Source of the DNA: Ravibacter arvi
GTDB lineage: Bacteria; Bacteroidota; Bacteroidia; Cytophagales; Spirosomataceae
Reading direction: 5' to 3'
DNA length: 64,000 nucleotides
Assembly (NCBI RefSeq): GCF_039540405.1
Contig: NZ_BAABEY010000002.1
Location: 62,001 to 126,000 of the forward strand
Shown in pieces: positions 19,768-29,816 of the stretch. Each line of letters opens with the position of its first letter. The first letter of the stretch is position 1. The translations under genes were made by a program, and so were the position numbers. The notes under the pieces were generated by a model that made no database searches, was not told the origin of the DNA, and saw only the letters and a program-made list of their open reading frames with translations.

Positions 19768-19849
19768 AGGGTGTACGATGTCCTTGGAGCCTGGTCGTGC
19801 CGGAAGGACAAAAAACTGTCCACATGTGGTAACCACCTGTCAGATCGCA

Positions 19850-21295
19850 TTACTTATAGCTGATACCCAGGTCATTGGTCCGCACCTCTTTCAATTTACG
19901 TTTTAATTCCTCTCTGAACTGATCGACTGTCGACTGGTACCGTGGATTCATTGCCAGGTTATTAAACTGTTTGACGTCGTGCTCCATGTCGAACAATTCC
20001 ATACCGCCGGAACCGTCTTCCCCGTACTGGATGAAGGCCCATTTTTCTGACCGGAGCAGGAAGTATTGTTTGTCTTTTCTGCCCGAAACGGAAAAGGCAT
20101 AGGGACGTACCTGCTTTTCAGGCCGATCCAGGAGTTCCGCGAGGTTTTTCCCCTGCAGGTGCGGTGAGGTGTTGAGGCCCGCCAGTGCCGCCACGGTAGG
20201 GTACAGGTCCAGGAGCTCAGCGAAAGAATGGCATACTGCCGGTTTCTTCCCGGGAGCTTTAATAATAAGCGGTACTCTGGCGGATTCTTCTTTGAGGCTT
20301 ACCTTCATCCAGAACCGGTGTTCGCCCAGGTGAAAGCCATGGTCGGATGTAAATATCACGATCGTATTGTCCTCCAGGCCTTCGTCCTTTAGTGCCCGGA
20401 GCACCTTGCCAACCTGGGCATCCATGAAAGAAACCGACGCGTAATACCCGGCAATGGCTTTTTTCTCCTGTTCCTCAGACATTTGCGCGTTCAGGCTGGT
20501 TACGTAATTGATTCCCTGTTCCGGGATGTCGTCCCAGTCATTGACCACTTGCGGGGGCAGAACAACGCGGTTGTACGGATACGGTTCAAAATAGGCTTTC
20601 GGGGCGACAAAAGGCACGTGTGGCCTCACGAAGCCCACGGCCAGGAAAAAAGGCTCGCTTTTGTGTTTTTTGATCAGCTCAACCGCCTTCTGAGCGGTTT
20701 TTCCGTCAGCATGGACCAGGTCATCGCCATCGGCCTGCACAATCGTCATCACATTCCCTCCTTTTCGTTCGATTGTACCGTATGGGTTGTTCTGTACAAG
20801 TTCGGCCTTGCCGGGCGTTTGCCACTCTGCTGCCTGGCTGTTGAAGGTCTCGTTCCAGGAGTCCGGGTCGTCCGTACCATCACCGCCGCTTTCAATGTGG
20901 GTGGGTATCCCCATATGGAAAATCTTGCTGACCCGCGCGGTATAATAACCGTTTTCTTTAAAGAGCTGCGGCCAGGACTTCCTGCCCGGTCCCATTTTAT
21001 CTCTTCCACTGACATAGCCGAAGGTTTCGGTTGCATGCGGATAGTAACCGAACAGGAGCGAAGCCCTCGAGGGGCCGCAAACGGGAAACTGGCAATAGGC
21101 CCGGGTAAACCGGGTACCTTCCGCGGCAAGCCGGTCTATATTGGGAGTTTGGCACGCCTGGTTTTCGTAACCTGAGACCGCGGTGGCGGTCAGGTCATCG
21201 GAAATGATGAAAAGTACGTTGGGCTTGCTTTTCTTTTGTGCGAGCGCGAATGCAGGCAGGAAAGCTATCAATAAAACGAATTTCAATCTGCTCAT
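19850..21295 (-). CDS. Sulfatase, iduronate-2-sulfatase-like (left PUL, paralogue A)
   Basis: This 481-residue exported sulfatase has the signal peptide MSRLKFVLLIAFLPAFALAQ. KPNVLFIISDDLT supplies metal-binding aspartates. The active-site motif is CGPSRASLLFG, with Cys73 as the predicted formylglycine. FTSDHGFHLGEHRFWMKVSL carries the usual metal-binding and substrate residues. This pattern resembles the iduronate-2-sulfatase-like branch of the S1 family. The usual TG after CxPSR is FG here and in the paralogue at 22761. It is the last gene of the sigma-FecR-SusCD-sulfatase locus, 136 bp after the preceding gene. The exact sulfated sugar is unknown. Confidence 0.92.
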   Translation of the reverse strand: MSRLKFVLLIAFLPAFALAQKKSKPNVLFIISDDLTATAVSGYENQACQTPNIDRLAAEGTRFTRAYCQFPVCGPSRASLLFGYYPHATETFGYVSGRDKMGPGRKSWPQLFKENGYYTARVSKIFHMGIPTHIESGGDGTDDPDSWNETFNSQAAEWQTPGKAELVQNNPYGTIERKGGNVMTIVQADGDDLVHADGKTAQKAVELIKKHKSEPFFLAVGFVRPHVPFVAPKAYFEPYPYNRVVLPPQVVNDWDDIPEQGINYVTSLNAQMSEEQEKKAIAGYYASVSFMDAQVGKVLRALKDEGLEDNTIVIFTSDHGFHLGEHRFWMKVSLKEESARVPLIIKAPGKKPAVCHSFAELLDLYPTVAALAGLNTSPHLQGKNLAELLDRPEKQVRPYAFSVSGRKDKQYFLLRSEKWAFIQYGEDGSGGMELFDMEHDVKQFNNLAMNPRYQSTVDQFREELKRKLKEVRTNDLGISYK

Positions 21296-21431
21296 TTATT
21301 TGCTGTTAGAAAGTTCCTTACTTTTTGAACTGAATATTTTTTCCAGCGTCAAGACCTTCTCCGGGTAACGTTCAGCCTGTTTTTGGCGGCTCTGTAAGAC
21401 CGGTCCCTTTTTTAAAGCCAATGTCTGATCT

Positions 21432-22730
21432 CTATTGGTACATTCTTTTTATTACCTGCCGAAGCCTTCCAACGTCCTTTTTGTCGGTCCTGGAAAGCTG
21501 TTCCGGCGATAACGGTTTTTTTTCGTCGGGGTCGGCGCCGAGATCAAATACCTCGCCTGTTGAATAAACTTTCCACCGGGTATCCAGCGCAAAAGTTTTC
21601 GGCTGATAATTCCCCCAGTTGGGTGCATAATGGCAGAAAACCCATTTCCTCTCCTTTGACCGTTCGCCCAACAGCAAAGGGTAGAAGCTGACTCCGTCCA
21701 GCCCGGAGTAGGCGTCGGCCCGGGCGCCTGATACCTGGAGCAAAGTAGGGACAAAATCGGTGAAATCTATCAGCGAGCCGGACGTAGTCCCGGCAGTAAC
21801 GCGGCCTTTCCAGCTGACGAGCATTGGCGCATGAATGCCACCGTCCGTTGTGGTACCTTTTTCTCCCTTTCGTTTCCTCCCGTTGATTTCAAACGTGATG
21901 GTTTTGTCGGTACCGTTGTCACCTATAAAAACGATCATCGTATTTTCAAGCAGGCGCAATTCGGTAAGCCGCTTGACGACATTTCCTATCAGGTGATCCA
22001 TATACCGGACCATGTCGTCAAAATATTTCGGATCTTCCCGCGTACTTTGGGAAAAATCGCTGGAAAACGGCGTAGCTTCGAATGGTGCATGGGTAAGGCA
22101 CATGGGATAATACAGGAAAAAAGGCTCGTTCCGATGCTTATCGATAAACGAAAGGGCGAACTCGTTGAACACATCGGGGCCGTATTTCCCTTCGAGCGTT
22201 ACAGAATTACCGTTGTCTGTATAAACGGTAGGGGTTTTATAGCGGGAACCCAGTGTGTCCACCTGCCAGAGGCAGAATTCATCAAATCCCGCATCGGCAG
22301 GCAATGTCCCGGTTTTCCCGCCGGCCAGCTGTCGCTGACGTTCGTTTCCATAGAGCTGCCATTTCCCGGTAATACCGGTCTTGTAGCCCTGGCGGCGCAT
22401 CATATGCCCGAATGTCGTTTCCTTGGGGTCCAGCAACCCGAAACCTGTGTAGTTGCGGTGGTTATACTTGCCCGTCATCAGTTGCACGCGGGAAGGTGTG
22501 CACAGCGGGGTGGAATAGCACCTTTCAAACTTCATCCCCGAAGCCGAGAGGCGGTCGAGGTTGGGGGTGAGGTTGGCCTGGTTCCCGTAGCAGCCCAGCA
22601 TTTCATAGCCGAGATCGTCTGCCATGATCAGGATCACATTGGGCTTCTTCTCTGTTGCTCCACCCTGAGACAGGCCTGGCAGGCAGGTGGGGAAAAATGC
22701 GGAGAGGATCAGGAGCAATCTTTTTTTCAT
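21432..22730 (-). CDS. Sulfatase, arylsulfatase-type (left PUL, middle gene)
   Basis: This 432-residue S1-family sulfatase has a signal peptide (MKKRLLLILSAFFPTCLPGL). KPNVILIMADDLGYEMLG carries metal-binding Asp residues. CTPSRVQLMTG is a canonical formylglycine site with Cys77, and FIGDNGTDKT adds a metal-binding DN pair. It is 30 bp downstream of paralogue C and clearly different from both flanking sulfatases, so it should act on another position or linkage of the same sulfated glycan. The protein is short for the family but looks complete, with a normal sulfatase C-terminus (FDLGADPDEKKPLSPEQL). Confidence 0.92.
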   Translation of the reverse strand: MKKRLLLILSAFFPTCLPGLSQGGATEKKPNVILIMADDLGYEMLGCYGNQANLTPNLDRLSASGMKFERCYSTPLCTPSRVQLMTGKYNHRNYTGFGLLDPKETTFGHMMRRQGYKTGITGKWQLYGNERQRQLAGGKTGTLPADAGFDEFCLWQVDTLGSRYKTPTVYTDNGNSVTLEGKYGPDVFNEFALSFIDKHRNEPFFLYYPMCLTHAPFEATPFSSDFSQSTREDPKYFDDMVRYMDHLIGNVVKRLTELRLLENTMIVFIGDNGTDKTITFEINGRKRKGEKGTTTDGGIHAPMLVSWKGRVTAGTTSGSLIDFTDFVPTLLQVSGARADAYSGLDGVSFYPLLLGERSKERKWVFCHYAPNWGNYQPKTFALDTRWKVYSTGEVFDLGADPDEKKPLSPEQLSRTDKKDVGRLRQVIKRMYQ

Positions 22731-22760
22731 AAAAAGCCGGGTTTTGGGACAGAGTTGAAT

Positions 22761-24218
22761 TTATTTTCCCTGGTAAGTAATCCCGAGGTCATTGGTCCGA
22801 ACCTCGTCAAGCTTGCGTTTCAACTCTTCTTTGAAGCGCGCTACCGTTGATTTATACTGCGGATTCAGGGCGAGGTTATTGAATTGCTTGCTGTCGTACT
22901 CCATATCAAACAGCTCAATTCCCCCGGCACCGTCTTCGCCGTACTGGATGTAGGCCCATTTTTCAGAACGGATCAGGAACGAAAATTTATGGTTAGTGGC
23001 CGAAACTGAGAAAGCGTAAGGACGCACTTCCTTTTCGGGATCATCGAATAACACTGCCAGGTTTTTACCCTGCAGGTGAGGCGAAGGACTTAAACCGGCA
23101 AGACCGGCAACGGTGGGGTAAAGGTCGAGCAGCTCTGTAAGCGAGTGGCAGACAGCCGGTTTTTTTCCGGGGACTTTGATAACCAATGGTACCCGCGAAG
23201 ATTCCTCCTTCAGGCTGACCTTCATCCAGAACCGGTGCTCGCCCAGGTGAAAACCGTGATCAGACGTAAAGATTACAATGGTATTGTCCTCCAGGCCCTG
23301 GTCGCGGAGCGCCTGGAGTACTTTTCCGAGCTGGTCGTCCAGGAAGGAAGTGGAGGCATAATAGGCGGCAACGGCTTTTTTTTCCTGCTCTTCCGTCATT
23401 TGCCCGTTCACACTGGTCACATAATTGATTCCCTGTTGAGGGATGTCGTCCCAGTCGTTTATGACCTGCGGGGGCAATACCATCTGCTCGTGTGGATAGG
23501 CGTCGAAGTACCTTTTGGGGGCGACAAACGGTACGTGGGGCCTGAAAAAGCCAACCGCCAGGAAAAACGGCCTGTCTTTGTGCTTACCGATCAGCTCCAC
23601 GGCCTTTTTGGCAGACTGCCCGTCGACCATCTCCAGGTCGCTGCCTTCGGCCTGTACAATCTGGAGCAGGTTTCCTCTTTCCCGCTCGATAGTTCCATAC
23701 GGATTGTTTTGTACCAATTCGGCTTTGCCGGGTGTCTGCCATTCCGGTGCTGCGCTGTTAAAAGTCTCGGTCCATGAGCTTTTGTCGTCGGCGCCATCAG
23801 TGCCGTCAATAAAGTCCTGCGACCCCATATGGAAAATTTTACCTACGCGGGCTGTGTAATAACCGTTTTCCTTAAAAAACTGGGGCCAGGATTTCCGGTC
23901 GGATCCCACATTTTCCCTTCCGCTCACATAACCAAACGTGCCCGTCGCATGGGGGTAGTAGCCGAACAGGAGCGAGGCGCGGGAAGGCCCGCACACCGGG
24001 AACTGGCAATAAGCCCTTGTAAACCGGGTACCCTCTGCGATAAGCCGGTCGATATTCGGGGTACGGCAGGCCTGGTTTTCATAACCCGAGATCGCGGTGG
24101 TGGTCAGGTCATCGGAGATAATGAAAAGCACATTCGGCTTACTCTTCTTCTGCGCAATGGCAAGCGCCGGAAGAAAAAACAGGAGCAAGGCAAATTTGAA
24201 TTGATTGGTTCGTTTCAT
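22761..24218 (-). CDS. Sulfatase, iduronate-2-sulfatase-like (left PUL, paralogue C)
   Basis: This 485-residue exported sulfatase is a close paralogue of the one at 19850, with roughly three quarters of residues identical by eye, including VPFVAPK and TSDHGFHLGEHRFWMKVSL. Cys76 in CGPSRASLLFG is the predicted formylglycine, with the same FG in place of TG. Its start codon overlaps the susD stop by one base (TAATG), so translation is coupled to susD. The two paralogues flank an unrelated sulfatase, so a duplication was followed by rearrangement or insertion. Differences cluster after the active site (for example SQDFIDGTDGADD), which may alter specificity. Confidence 0.93.
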   Translation of the reverse strand: MKRTNQFKFALLLFFLPALAIAQKKSKPNVLFIISDDLTTTAISGYENQACRTPNIDRLIAEGTRFTRAYCQFPVCGPSRASLLFGYYPHATGTFGYVSGRENVGSDRKSWPQFFKENGYYTARVGKIFHMGSQDFIDGTDGADDKSSWTETFNSAAPEWQTPGKAELVQNNPYGTIERERGNLLQIVQAEGSDLEMVDGQSAKKAVELIGKHKDRPFFLAVGFFRPHVPFVAPKRYFDAYPHEQMVLPPQVINDWDDIPQQGINYVTSVNGQMTEEQEKKAVAAYYASTSFLDDQLGKVLQALRDQGLEDNTIVIFTSDHGFHLGEHRFWMKVSLKEESSRVPLVIKVPGKKPAVCHSLTELLDLYPTVAGLAGLSPSPHLQGKNLAVLFDDPEKEVRPYAFSVSATNHKFSFLIRSEKWAYIQYGEDGAGGIELFDMEYDSKQFNNLALNPQYKSTVARFKEELKRKLDEVRTNDLGITYQGK

Positions 24219-25936
24219 TACCAGCCCGGATTTTGTGAAAGGTTCGGGTTCAGCGTTCTTTCCAGCTGGGGGATATCATCGAGATAATCGCGCTCCGGCC
24301 GGAAGCGGTAGCCGTCCGGCAATTGGCTCCTGAAATAGTCGATCAGCCCGTCACCCTGGAGCGGCGGATTGTAGGAGGGGAACTCGGATTTCAGAAAAGG
24401 ATACCCGTAGAACCGTTTTCCTCTGAATAGTTCATGTGCGGCCCACCGCCTGTAGTCGTCCGGTCTGCGCCCTTCCAGGGCAAGCTCCACGCGGCGCTCC
24501 CTGCGGATCTCGTATAGTGCGTCGGCTACCGGGTACCCGTAGGATTCAGCATTCGGATCGCCGGACTGAGGCAACACTTTAAAGTCCGGCATCCCGGCCC
24601 TGCGGCGCAGCAGGTTCAATGCATCGTAGGCTACGGTTTGGTCGAGCTCGTATTGTGCTTCGGCCAGGTTCAGCAGTACTTCTGCAAATCTGAAGATGAT
24701 ATACCCCGTCTCGCTGAACCCGCCCGACTGGTCGCTTCCCGCTGCGCGCGAGTAGGGATTGGAAAATTTTTTCACCTGGAAACCGGTGGCGCACAGATTT
24801 TCTCCGCCCTGGTCCACAAACGGCTTATCGAACCTTGAGTTGTTGCCTGCTATTCGCAGGTCGCCCGGTATCCATACGGTGGCATGCAGCCGGGGGTCAC
24901 AGTCTGCCGCTATTTTGCGCAGGAAATCATTGCCCTTGACGCCTTTTGCCGTCGCCAGGTAGTTATACGGCAGGCCTGTTTTTCCAAGATAGGACGTCAC
25001 CAGGTTCCAGGTAACGGCCAGCCGCTGGCTGCGCACCGTGGTGTAAAGCTGCACGTTATTACCCATATTTTCGGCCGCATTGGAGGCGCTGTACAGGAGG
25101 ACTTCGTTAATGTTGGACATATTGTCCATTCCAAACAGCGTATAGTAATCAACGTCAGGGTTGCCGGTGCTATAGATCCCCCTTACGTAATTACCGTCCA
25201 TAAGCTGTTTGGCCGCGTCCACACAGGCCTGGAAATACTTCTCCGGCTGTGCCCCTGATGTGGCAAAAGGAGTGCCCTGGTGGTATTTCTGCCAGGTCCC
25301 TTCGTACAGTGCCACGCGGGTTTTGAAAGCGAGCGCAGCTTCTTTGTTAATCCGGGTATTGCCGGCCGCGCTTCTCGGATTGAGGTATCCAATAGCCTTG
25401 TCTACGTGCGCCAGGATCGAATCGGCCACCACATTGCGGGGTGTCCGGGGAATGTGCAGTTCCTCAGAACCGGGCAGCAGGGCGGAGGTATACCAGGGAA
25501 CGTCGCCGTACTGGTTAAGCAGCTGGAAATAAAACCAGGCTTTAAAAAAGTGAGCTTCTCCCAGGAAATGACGGTAATTTTCCAGCCGGTCCTGCACCTT
25601 GCCGTAGTTGTCGAAGAAAAAGTTAATATCCCGGATGTTGGTCCAGTCGGAGCTCCACGATCCGGTGGTGACGGTCCGGCCGCCATTCAGCACAAGGTCG
25701 GGAACGGCAAGAATCAGGTTATCGGAAGAGGCGTCTTCCATCGGCATTGTTCCCGCAGTGCTGTGCCGGGGCAGCTTCGGGTAAAACTGTAAAATATATT
25801 TCTCCAGGTCGGCCGATGATTTCCAGTAATCATCGTTGCTGATCGCATCTTTGGGAGGGAGCTCCAGGAACTTCTCGCAGGACGAAATGGTAAGTAAAAG
25901 AAGTAAGAAAACACCCAGGTTGACAATGCTTTTCAT
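24218..25936 (-). CDS. SusD/RagB-family outer-membrane lipoprotein (left sulfatase PUL)
   Basis: This 572-residue protein begins MKSIVNLGVFLLLLLTISSC, with the lipobox cysteine at residue 20 and the usual LELPPKDAISNDDYWKS start. The family marks FFKAWFYFQLLNQYGDVPW, LNLLRRRAGMPDF and RRERRVELALEGRRPDDYRR are present. The C-terminus LNPNLSQNPGW is typical of SusD. It would bind the sulfated glycan at the surface with the SusC encoded 110 bp upstream. Its stop overlaps the start of the sulfatase at 24218, tying uptake and desulfation in one transcript. Confidence 0.95.
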   Translation of the reverse strand: MKSIVNLGVFLLLLLTISSCEKFLELPPKDAISNDDYWKSSADLEKYILQFYPKLPRHSTAGTMPMEDASSDNLILAVPDLVLNGGRTVTTGSWSSDWTNIRDINFFFDNYGKVQDRLENYRHFLGEAHFFKAWFYFQLLNQYGDVPWYTSALLPGSEELHIPRTPRNVVADSILAHVDKAIGYLNPRSAAGNTRINKEAALAFKTRVALYEGTWQKYHQGTPFATSGAQPEKYFQACVDAAKQLMDGNYVRGIYSTGNPDVDYYTLFGMDNMSNINEVLLYSASNAAENMGNNVQLYTTVRSQRLAVTWNLVTSYLGKTGLPYNYLATAKGVKGNDFLRKIAADCDPRLHATVWIPGDLRIAGNNSRFDKPFVDQGGENLCATGFQVKKFSNPYSRAAGSDQSGGFSETGYIIFRFAEVLLNLAEAQYELDQTVAYDALNLLRRRAGMPDFKVLPQSGDPNAESYGYPVADALYEIRRERRVELALEGRRPDDYRRWAAHELFRGKRFYGYPFLKSEFPSYNPPLQGDGLIDYFRSQLPDGYRFRPERDYLDDIPQLERTLNPNLSQNPGW

Positions 25937-26046
25937 CGGAATGAAATAGGGTTAAATGTCTATTTGCTAAGTTGTGGCCCCGTCAGCCATACCGGCGGTT
26001 ACGGTTGCTCTTTTATTATATTCCTTCTGCAGGCGTTTGCCCGCAG

Positions 26047-29000
26047 CTAGTAGGTCAGCATCAGTCCCAGTGAAAACATCCGGTCGGCGCCGTAGGTCTT
26101 GCCGGCGCCGCGGGCGCTGCTGATCGCAAGCGGGTCTATACCCGGCGACAGTTTGGTGAGGGTCAGCAAATTTTCGCCTGAAAAATAAACGCGGGCCCGC
26201 TGCATTTTCAGTTTCGAGGCAAGTGCGGAAGGCATGTTATAGCCGACCTGTACATTTTGCAGCCTCAGGTAAGCAGCGCTCTGCAGGTACCTGGTCGACT
26301 CTACCCTGTTCTTTTCATTCTCGGCGTCATTTGCATACGGTCTCGGCCAGTAGGCGCCGAGGTTGATGTTGGCTGCTCCTTCATAGAGACCGGTGTACTT
26401 ATCTCCCTCGGCATCCCTGAAATAGTCCAGGTGGCCGTCGAACAGGGATACCTGGTTAAAATGCCTGAATCCCCAGAAAATGTTATCCAGCGGACCAAAA
26501 AAGAAGTCCCGTTTGGCAGTGCCCTTCCATAACATCGAGAAATCCAGGTTTTTCCAGTTGAAGCCGGCCGAAATTCCGTACTGATAGCGCGGATTGCTGT
26601 TCCCGATAATTTTCAGGTCGCCATGATCACTGATGGTGTTGCTTCCGTTATTTACCTTCCCATCGCCATTCAGGTCCTCGTAGCGTACGTCCCCGGGTTT
26701 CCAGATCCCGTTCCATATAAAAGAAAGGTTGGTGGCTGCCTGATGCTGGTCGATGTCACCCTGCGAACGGTACAGGTCATTGGAAGTGTAGCCCCAGATC
26801 TCACCTTCTTCCTTGCCTTCGTACCAGGATGACAGCGTGCCGGTCGGATTTACATATTTGGTGACAAAGGAGCGCGCGTCGAACAGGTTACCCGTTACGA
26901 AGTAGGAAAACGACTGGTTCAGCGACTGGTTCCACCGCAGGGAAAGCTCCCAGCCGCGGGTACGGAACGTGGAGTTGTTCGCTTTGGGCAACGCGGTACC
27001 CAGTACGCCCGGTTGTGCTTCTGCCGGCCCGATCATGTCGGTGGTGGTCCGTTCGAACCAATCGAAACTGCCGGTCAATCGCTTGTTCAGCACTGCAATA
27101 TCAACTCCGACGTCTTTCGTGGTCGCGGTTTCCCAGGTGAGATCGGGACTGACGAGCTGCGGCACAGTGGTATAACCGATCGGCCTGCTTTGTCCGAAGC
27201 CGAAGATCCAGTTCAGTGGTGCGGTCTGGATCGGGATGAGATTCAGGTCCAGGTAGGAGTCTACGTTCTGGTTGCCCAGGCGCCCCCAGGACCCCCGGAA
27301 TTTAAGTAAATTGACCACATGCCTGATCGGCTGCCAGAAACCTTCATTACTGACATTCCAGCCAGCAGATAAAGAAGGAAAGGTTCCCCAGCGGTTCCCT
27401 CGCCGGAACCGTGAAGTCCCGTCCCGCCGCAGGTTGGCTTCCAGCAGGTAGCGGTTATCGAAATCGTAGTTGAACCGCGCAAAGTAACCCTGCGTAGACC
27501 AGTGCCCCAGGGAATCGAGCACGGACGGCACCCCGGATGCAGTCCGCAGCGACGGGACATTCTGAACCAGCAGGTTGGTTTTGTACGCGTCGAGGTACCG
27601 CTTGTTGCTCTTTTCAAACTGGGTACCGGCCAGGAGTGTAAGGTGTTGTTTCTCGCCGATACTGGTGTTGAATGTGCTATAGATATTCGTGGTCCAGTAA
27701 TTGTTGTTGTGGTGGTATTCCTGAATATTGCTCGGTATCGTATTGGAAGTCGGAACGACGGACTTATCTACCATGGTCTCGTACACGGTCATTTCCTGAT
27801 GGGACTGGAAAATATTGACCGACTGGTAGGCAAAATCCGCGTTGATTTTCCAGTTTTTAAGCGGCCTGATTTCCGTATTGAAGCTTTGCCAGTTCTCCGC
27901 CGTCTCGATATGATCATTTCCGGCGTCGCTGATCCAGGGGATTTTCGACTGGATCATCAGGTTGCCGTAAGCATCGTATTTTGCATTGGTAGGCATCGTT
28001 CGCGCGATCTGGTGAAAGACGAGGTCGTATTCTCCCTGCTTGTCCATCGAAGGCCTGACCCGATTGCTTTTCATAAACCGGGGCTGGTAACCGATGTCCC
28101 ACCAGGGGGCAATCGCGGTCTTTATTTTGGCCATGATATTCACCCGCGAATAGGTATCTGTCCCGTAGTTCAGAACACCTTCCTGGCCCACATACCCGCC
28201 GGAAAGATAATAGGAAGTCTTCTGCGATCCGCCCTGTATGGAAAGGTCATGCTTTTGGTTGACGGCACTGCCGTAATATTCGTCTATCCAGTCGTAGTTG
28301 GCATTTCCCTGCTGGTTGATTCCCCAGGTACCGTTGGGCAGCGCCACGGTTTCGAAGTAGGTTGCATCCGGAACGGTGAATTGCTTCAGGTAATCGAAAT
28401 CACCTTTTTGATAGGCGATAATGCGGTCGATGGTTTCGTTGGAAAAGACCCTTCCCCCGGCTCCGCGAACGCCGGCTTCATTTACAATCCTGGCATGGGT
28501 ATAGGAATTAAGCATGGCCGGCAGACGCTGGGGGGTAGCGACCGAAACATTCCCGCTATAGGAAACGCTGAGTTTTTCGTCGGTATTGCCGGACTTCGTG
28601 GTAATTAAAATTACGCCGTACGGCGCGCGTGCGCCATAAATAGCAGAGGCAGCCGCATCTTTCAAAATGGAGATGGAAGCAATGTCCTCCGGGTTGATCC
28701 GGTTCATATCTCCCGGTATCCCGTCAATCACCACGTAAGGCTGCCCCCCGTTCAGGGAGCCCGTTCCCCTGATATTGATATTCATTTCAGCGCCGGGCTG
28801 GAAACCGTAGTTATTGGTTGAAAACGTCATGGCCGGAGAAAGGCCCTGTAGAAGCTGGGAGACGGTGGGGGATTGCCGGTTTTTGATCTGCTCATCGGAT
28901 ATCACATCTACCGCGCCGGTAACGTTGGCTTTGCGCTGGGTCCCGTAGCCCACCACGACGATTTCTTCGAGTGATTTTTGATCTACTTTCAGCGACAGGT

Positions 29001-29625
29001 TGAGAATGGTTTCTTTGCCGACGCTAACTTCCTGAGTCTCATAGCCTACAAAACTCAGTATAAGGACGGAACCCTCCGGAACGTCCAGCCGGAAATTACC
29101 ACTTTCATCGGTGATTGTTCCCTGCTGGGTTCCCTTGACCAGTATGCTTACCCCGGGAAGCCCTTCGCCTTTTTCGTCGGTTATTTTCCCGGTAACGGTG
29201 TTGGCCGGCAACGAAACAGCCGGGTTTTCCTCCGGTGACGTACGGGGCGGTTTATTTTCCCCGAGATCCCTTTTAATAATAACCTGGCTGCCCATTACCT
29301 CGTATTTAAGGTGAAGGGGCTTCAATACCTGTTCAAGGACCTTCGAGAGTTTTTTGCCTGACGCGGCAAAAGTTACTTTTCGTTGGGAGTCAATCAGTTG
29401 CCGGCTATACAAGAAGGTGGTGCCGGATTGCTTTTCTAATTGTGAAAGTACGTTTTCAAGGGTTTCTTCCCTGACGGACAGGTTTACAGTCTTGTCCATC
29501 AGCTCTTGCGCTTTCCCTTCTCCGGCTTTGCTGAGCTGGAAAAATGACAGTGCAATAAGGCATTGTAAGAAGCTAATTCTCATAATTCTGAGAGCCACCT
29601 CTCGGTTAGGTACTAATAAATGCAT
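26047..29625 (-). CDS. SusC-family TonB-dependent transducer with STN domain (left sulfatase PUL)
   Basis: This 1192-residue protein has an N-terminal signal segment, then an STN (secretin/TonB N-terminal) domain at about 65-118 (TTFLYSRQLIDSQRKVTF, KYEVMGSQVIIKRD). A carboxypeptidase-regulatory-like domain follows at about 143-212, LEEIVVVGYG at 219-228, then plug and barrel ending LGLMLTY. The STN domain is the part that contacts FecR anti-sigma factors in Bacteroidota, and a fecR gene lies just upstream, so ligand binding should switch on the ECF sigma at 31077. MRIMRISF-type internal starts (Met15) are possible. SusD and three sulfatases follow on the same strand. Confidence 0.95.
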   Translation of the reverse strand: MHLLVPNREVALRIMRISFLQCLIALSFFQLSKAGEGKAQELMDKTVNLSVREETLENVLSQLEKQSGTTFLYSRQLIDSQRKVTFAASGKKLSKVLEQVLKPLHLKYEVMGSQVIIKRDLGENKPPRTSPEENPAVSLPANTVTGKITDEKGEGLPGVSILVKGTQQGTITDESGNFRLDVPEGSVLILSFVGYETQEVSVGKETILNLSLKVDQKSLEEIVVVGYGTQRKANVTGAVDVISDEQIKNRQSPTVSQLLQGLSPAMTFSTNNYGFQPGAEMNINIRGTGSLNGGQPYVVIDGIPGDMNRINPEDIASISILKDAAASAIYGARAPYGVILITTKSGNTDEKLSVSYSGNVSVATPQRLPAMLNSYTHARIVNEAGVRGAGGRVFSNETIDRIIAYQKGDFDYLKQFTVPDATYFETVALPNGTWGINQQGNANYDWIDEYYGSAVNQKHDLSIQGGSQKTSYYLSGGYVGQEGVLNYGTDTYSRVNIMAKIKTAIAPWWDIGYQPRFMKSNRVRPSMDKQGEYDLVFHQIARTMPTNAKYDAYGNLMIQSKIPWISDAGNDHIETAENWQSFNTEIRPLKNWKINADFAYQSVNIFQSHQEMTVYETMVDKSVVPTSNTIPSNIQEYHHNNNYWTTNIYSTFNTSIGEKQHLTLLAGTQFEKSNKRYLDAYKTNLLVQNVPSLRTASGVPSVLDSLGHWSTQGYFARFNYDFDNRYLLEANLRRDGTSRFRRGNRWGTFPSLSAGWNVSNEGFWQPIRHVVNLLKFRGSWGRLGNQNVDSYLDLNLIPIQTAPLNWIFGFGQSRPIGYTTVPQLVSPDLTWETATTKDVGVDIAVLNKRLTGSFDWFERTTTDMIGPAEAQPGVLGTALPKANNSTFRTRGWELSLRWNQSLNQSFSYFVTGNLFDARSFVTKYVNPTGTLSSWYEGKEEGEIWGYTSNDLYRSQGDIDQHQAATNLSFIWNGIWKPGDVRYEDLNGDGKVNNGSNTISDHGDLKIIGNSNPRYQYGISAGFNWKNLDFSMLWKGTAKRDFFFGPLDNIFWGFRHFNQVSLFDGHLDYFRDAEGDKYTGLYEGAANINLGAYWPRPYANDAENEKNRVESTRYLQSAAYLRLQNVQVGYNMPSALASKLKMQRARVYFSGENLLTLTKLSPGIDPLAISSARGAGKTYGADRMFSLGLMLTY

Positions 29626-29680
29626 AACTTCGAATGTTTTTGGTTAATTTTTTCGAAACGAATTGGCAAAAACATCCCCG

Positions 29681-29697
29681 GTCTTCCCCGGGAAGAC
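29681..29697. repeat. 17-nt palindrome in the fecR-susC spacer
   Basis: The arms GTCTTCCC and GGGAAGAC are exact inverted repeats around one C. On the minus strand the hairpin is followed within 7 bp by a run of five T. It may act as a partial terminator or attenuator between fecR and susC. The right-hand PUL also has a hairpin in the same spacer. Confidence 0.5.
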
Positions 29698-29816
29698 AGG
29701 CTTTGTGGTTCCAACACAAGTTTTCAGGGAAACAGGAAGCGGTGATGTTCGCAGCATTACCGCTTTTTTCTTACATCAGCTTTTTCTCATACTGGTCAGC
29801 AGGCTTTCAGGTTAAG

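Noticed and set aside
19806..19845. Terminator between the mosaic cytochrome and the convergent sulfatase
   Set aside because: Only short, overlapping and imperfect inverted repeats (GGACA/TGTCC, CCACATGTGG) without a T-run; too weak to call.
21831..22850. Plus-strand open frame (339 codons) opposite a sulfatase
   Set aside because: Shadow frame overlapping two sulfatase genes on the minus strand.
27502..28608. Plus-strand open frame (368 codons) opposite susC of the left PUL
   Set aside because: Shadow of the SusC barrel; the composition is not protein-like and it has no neighbours on that strand.
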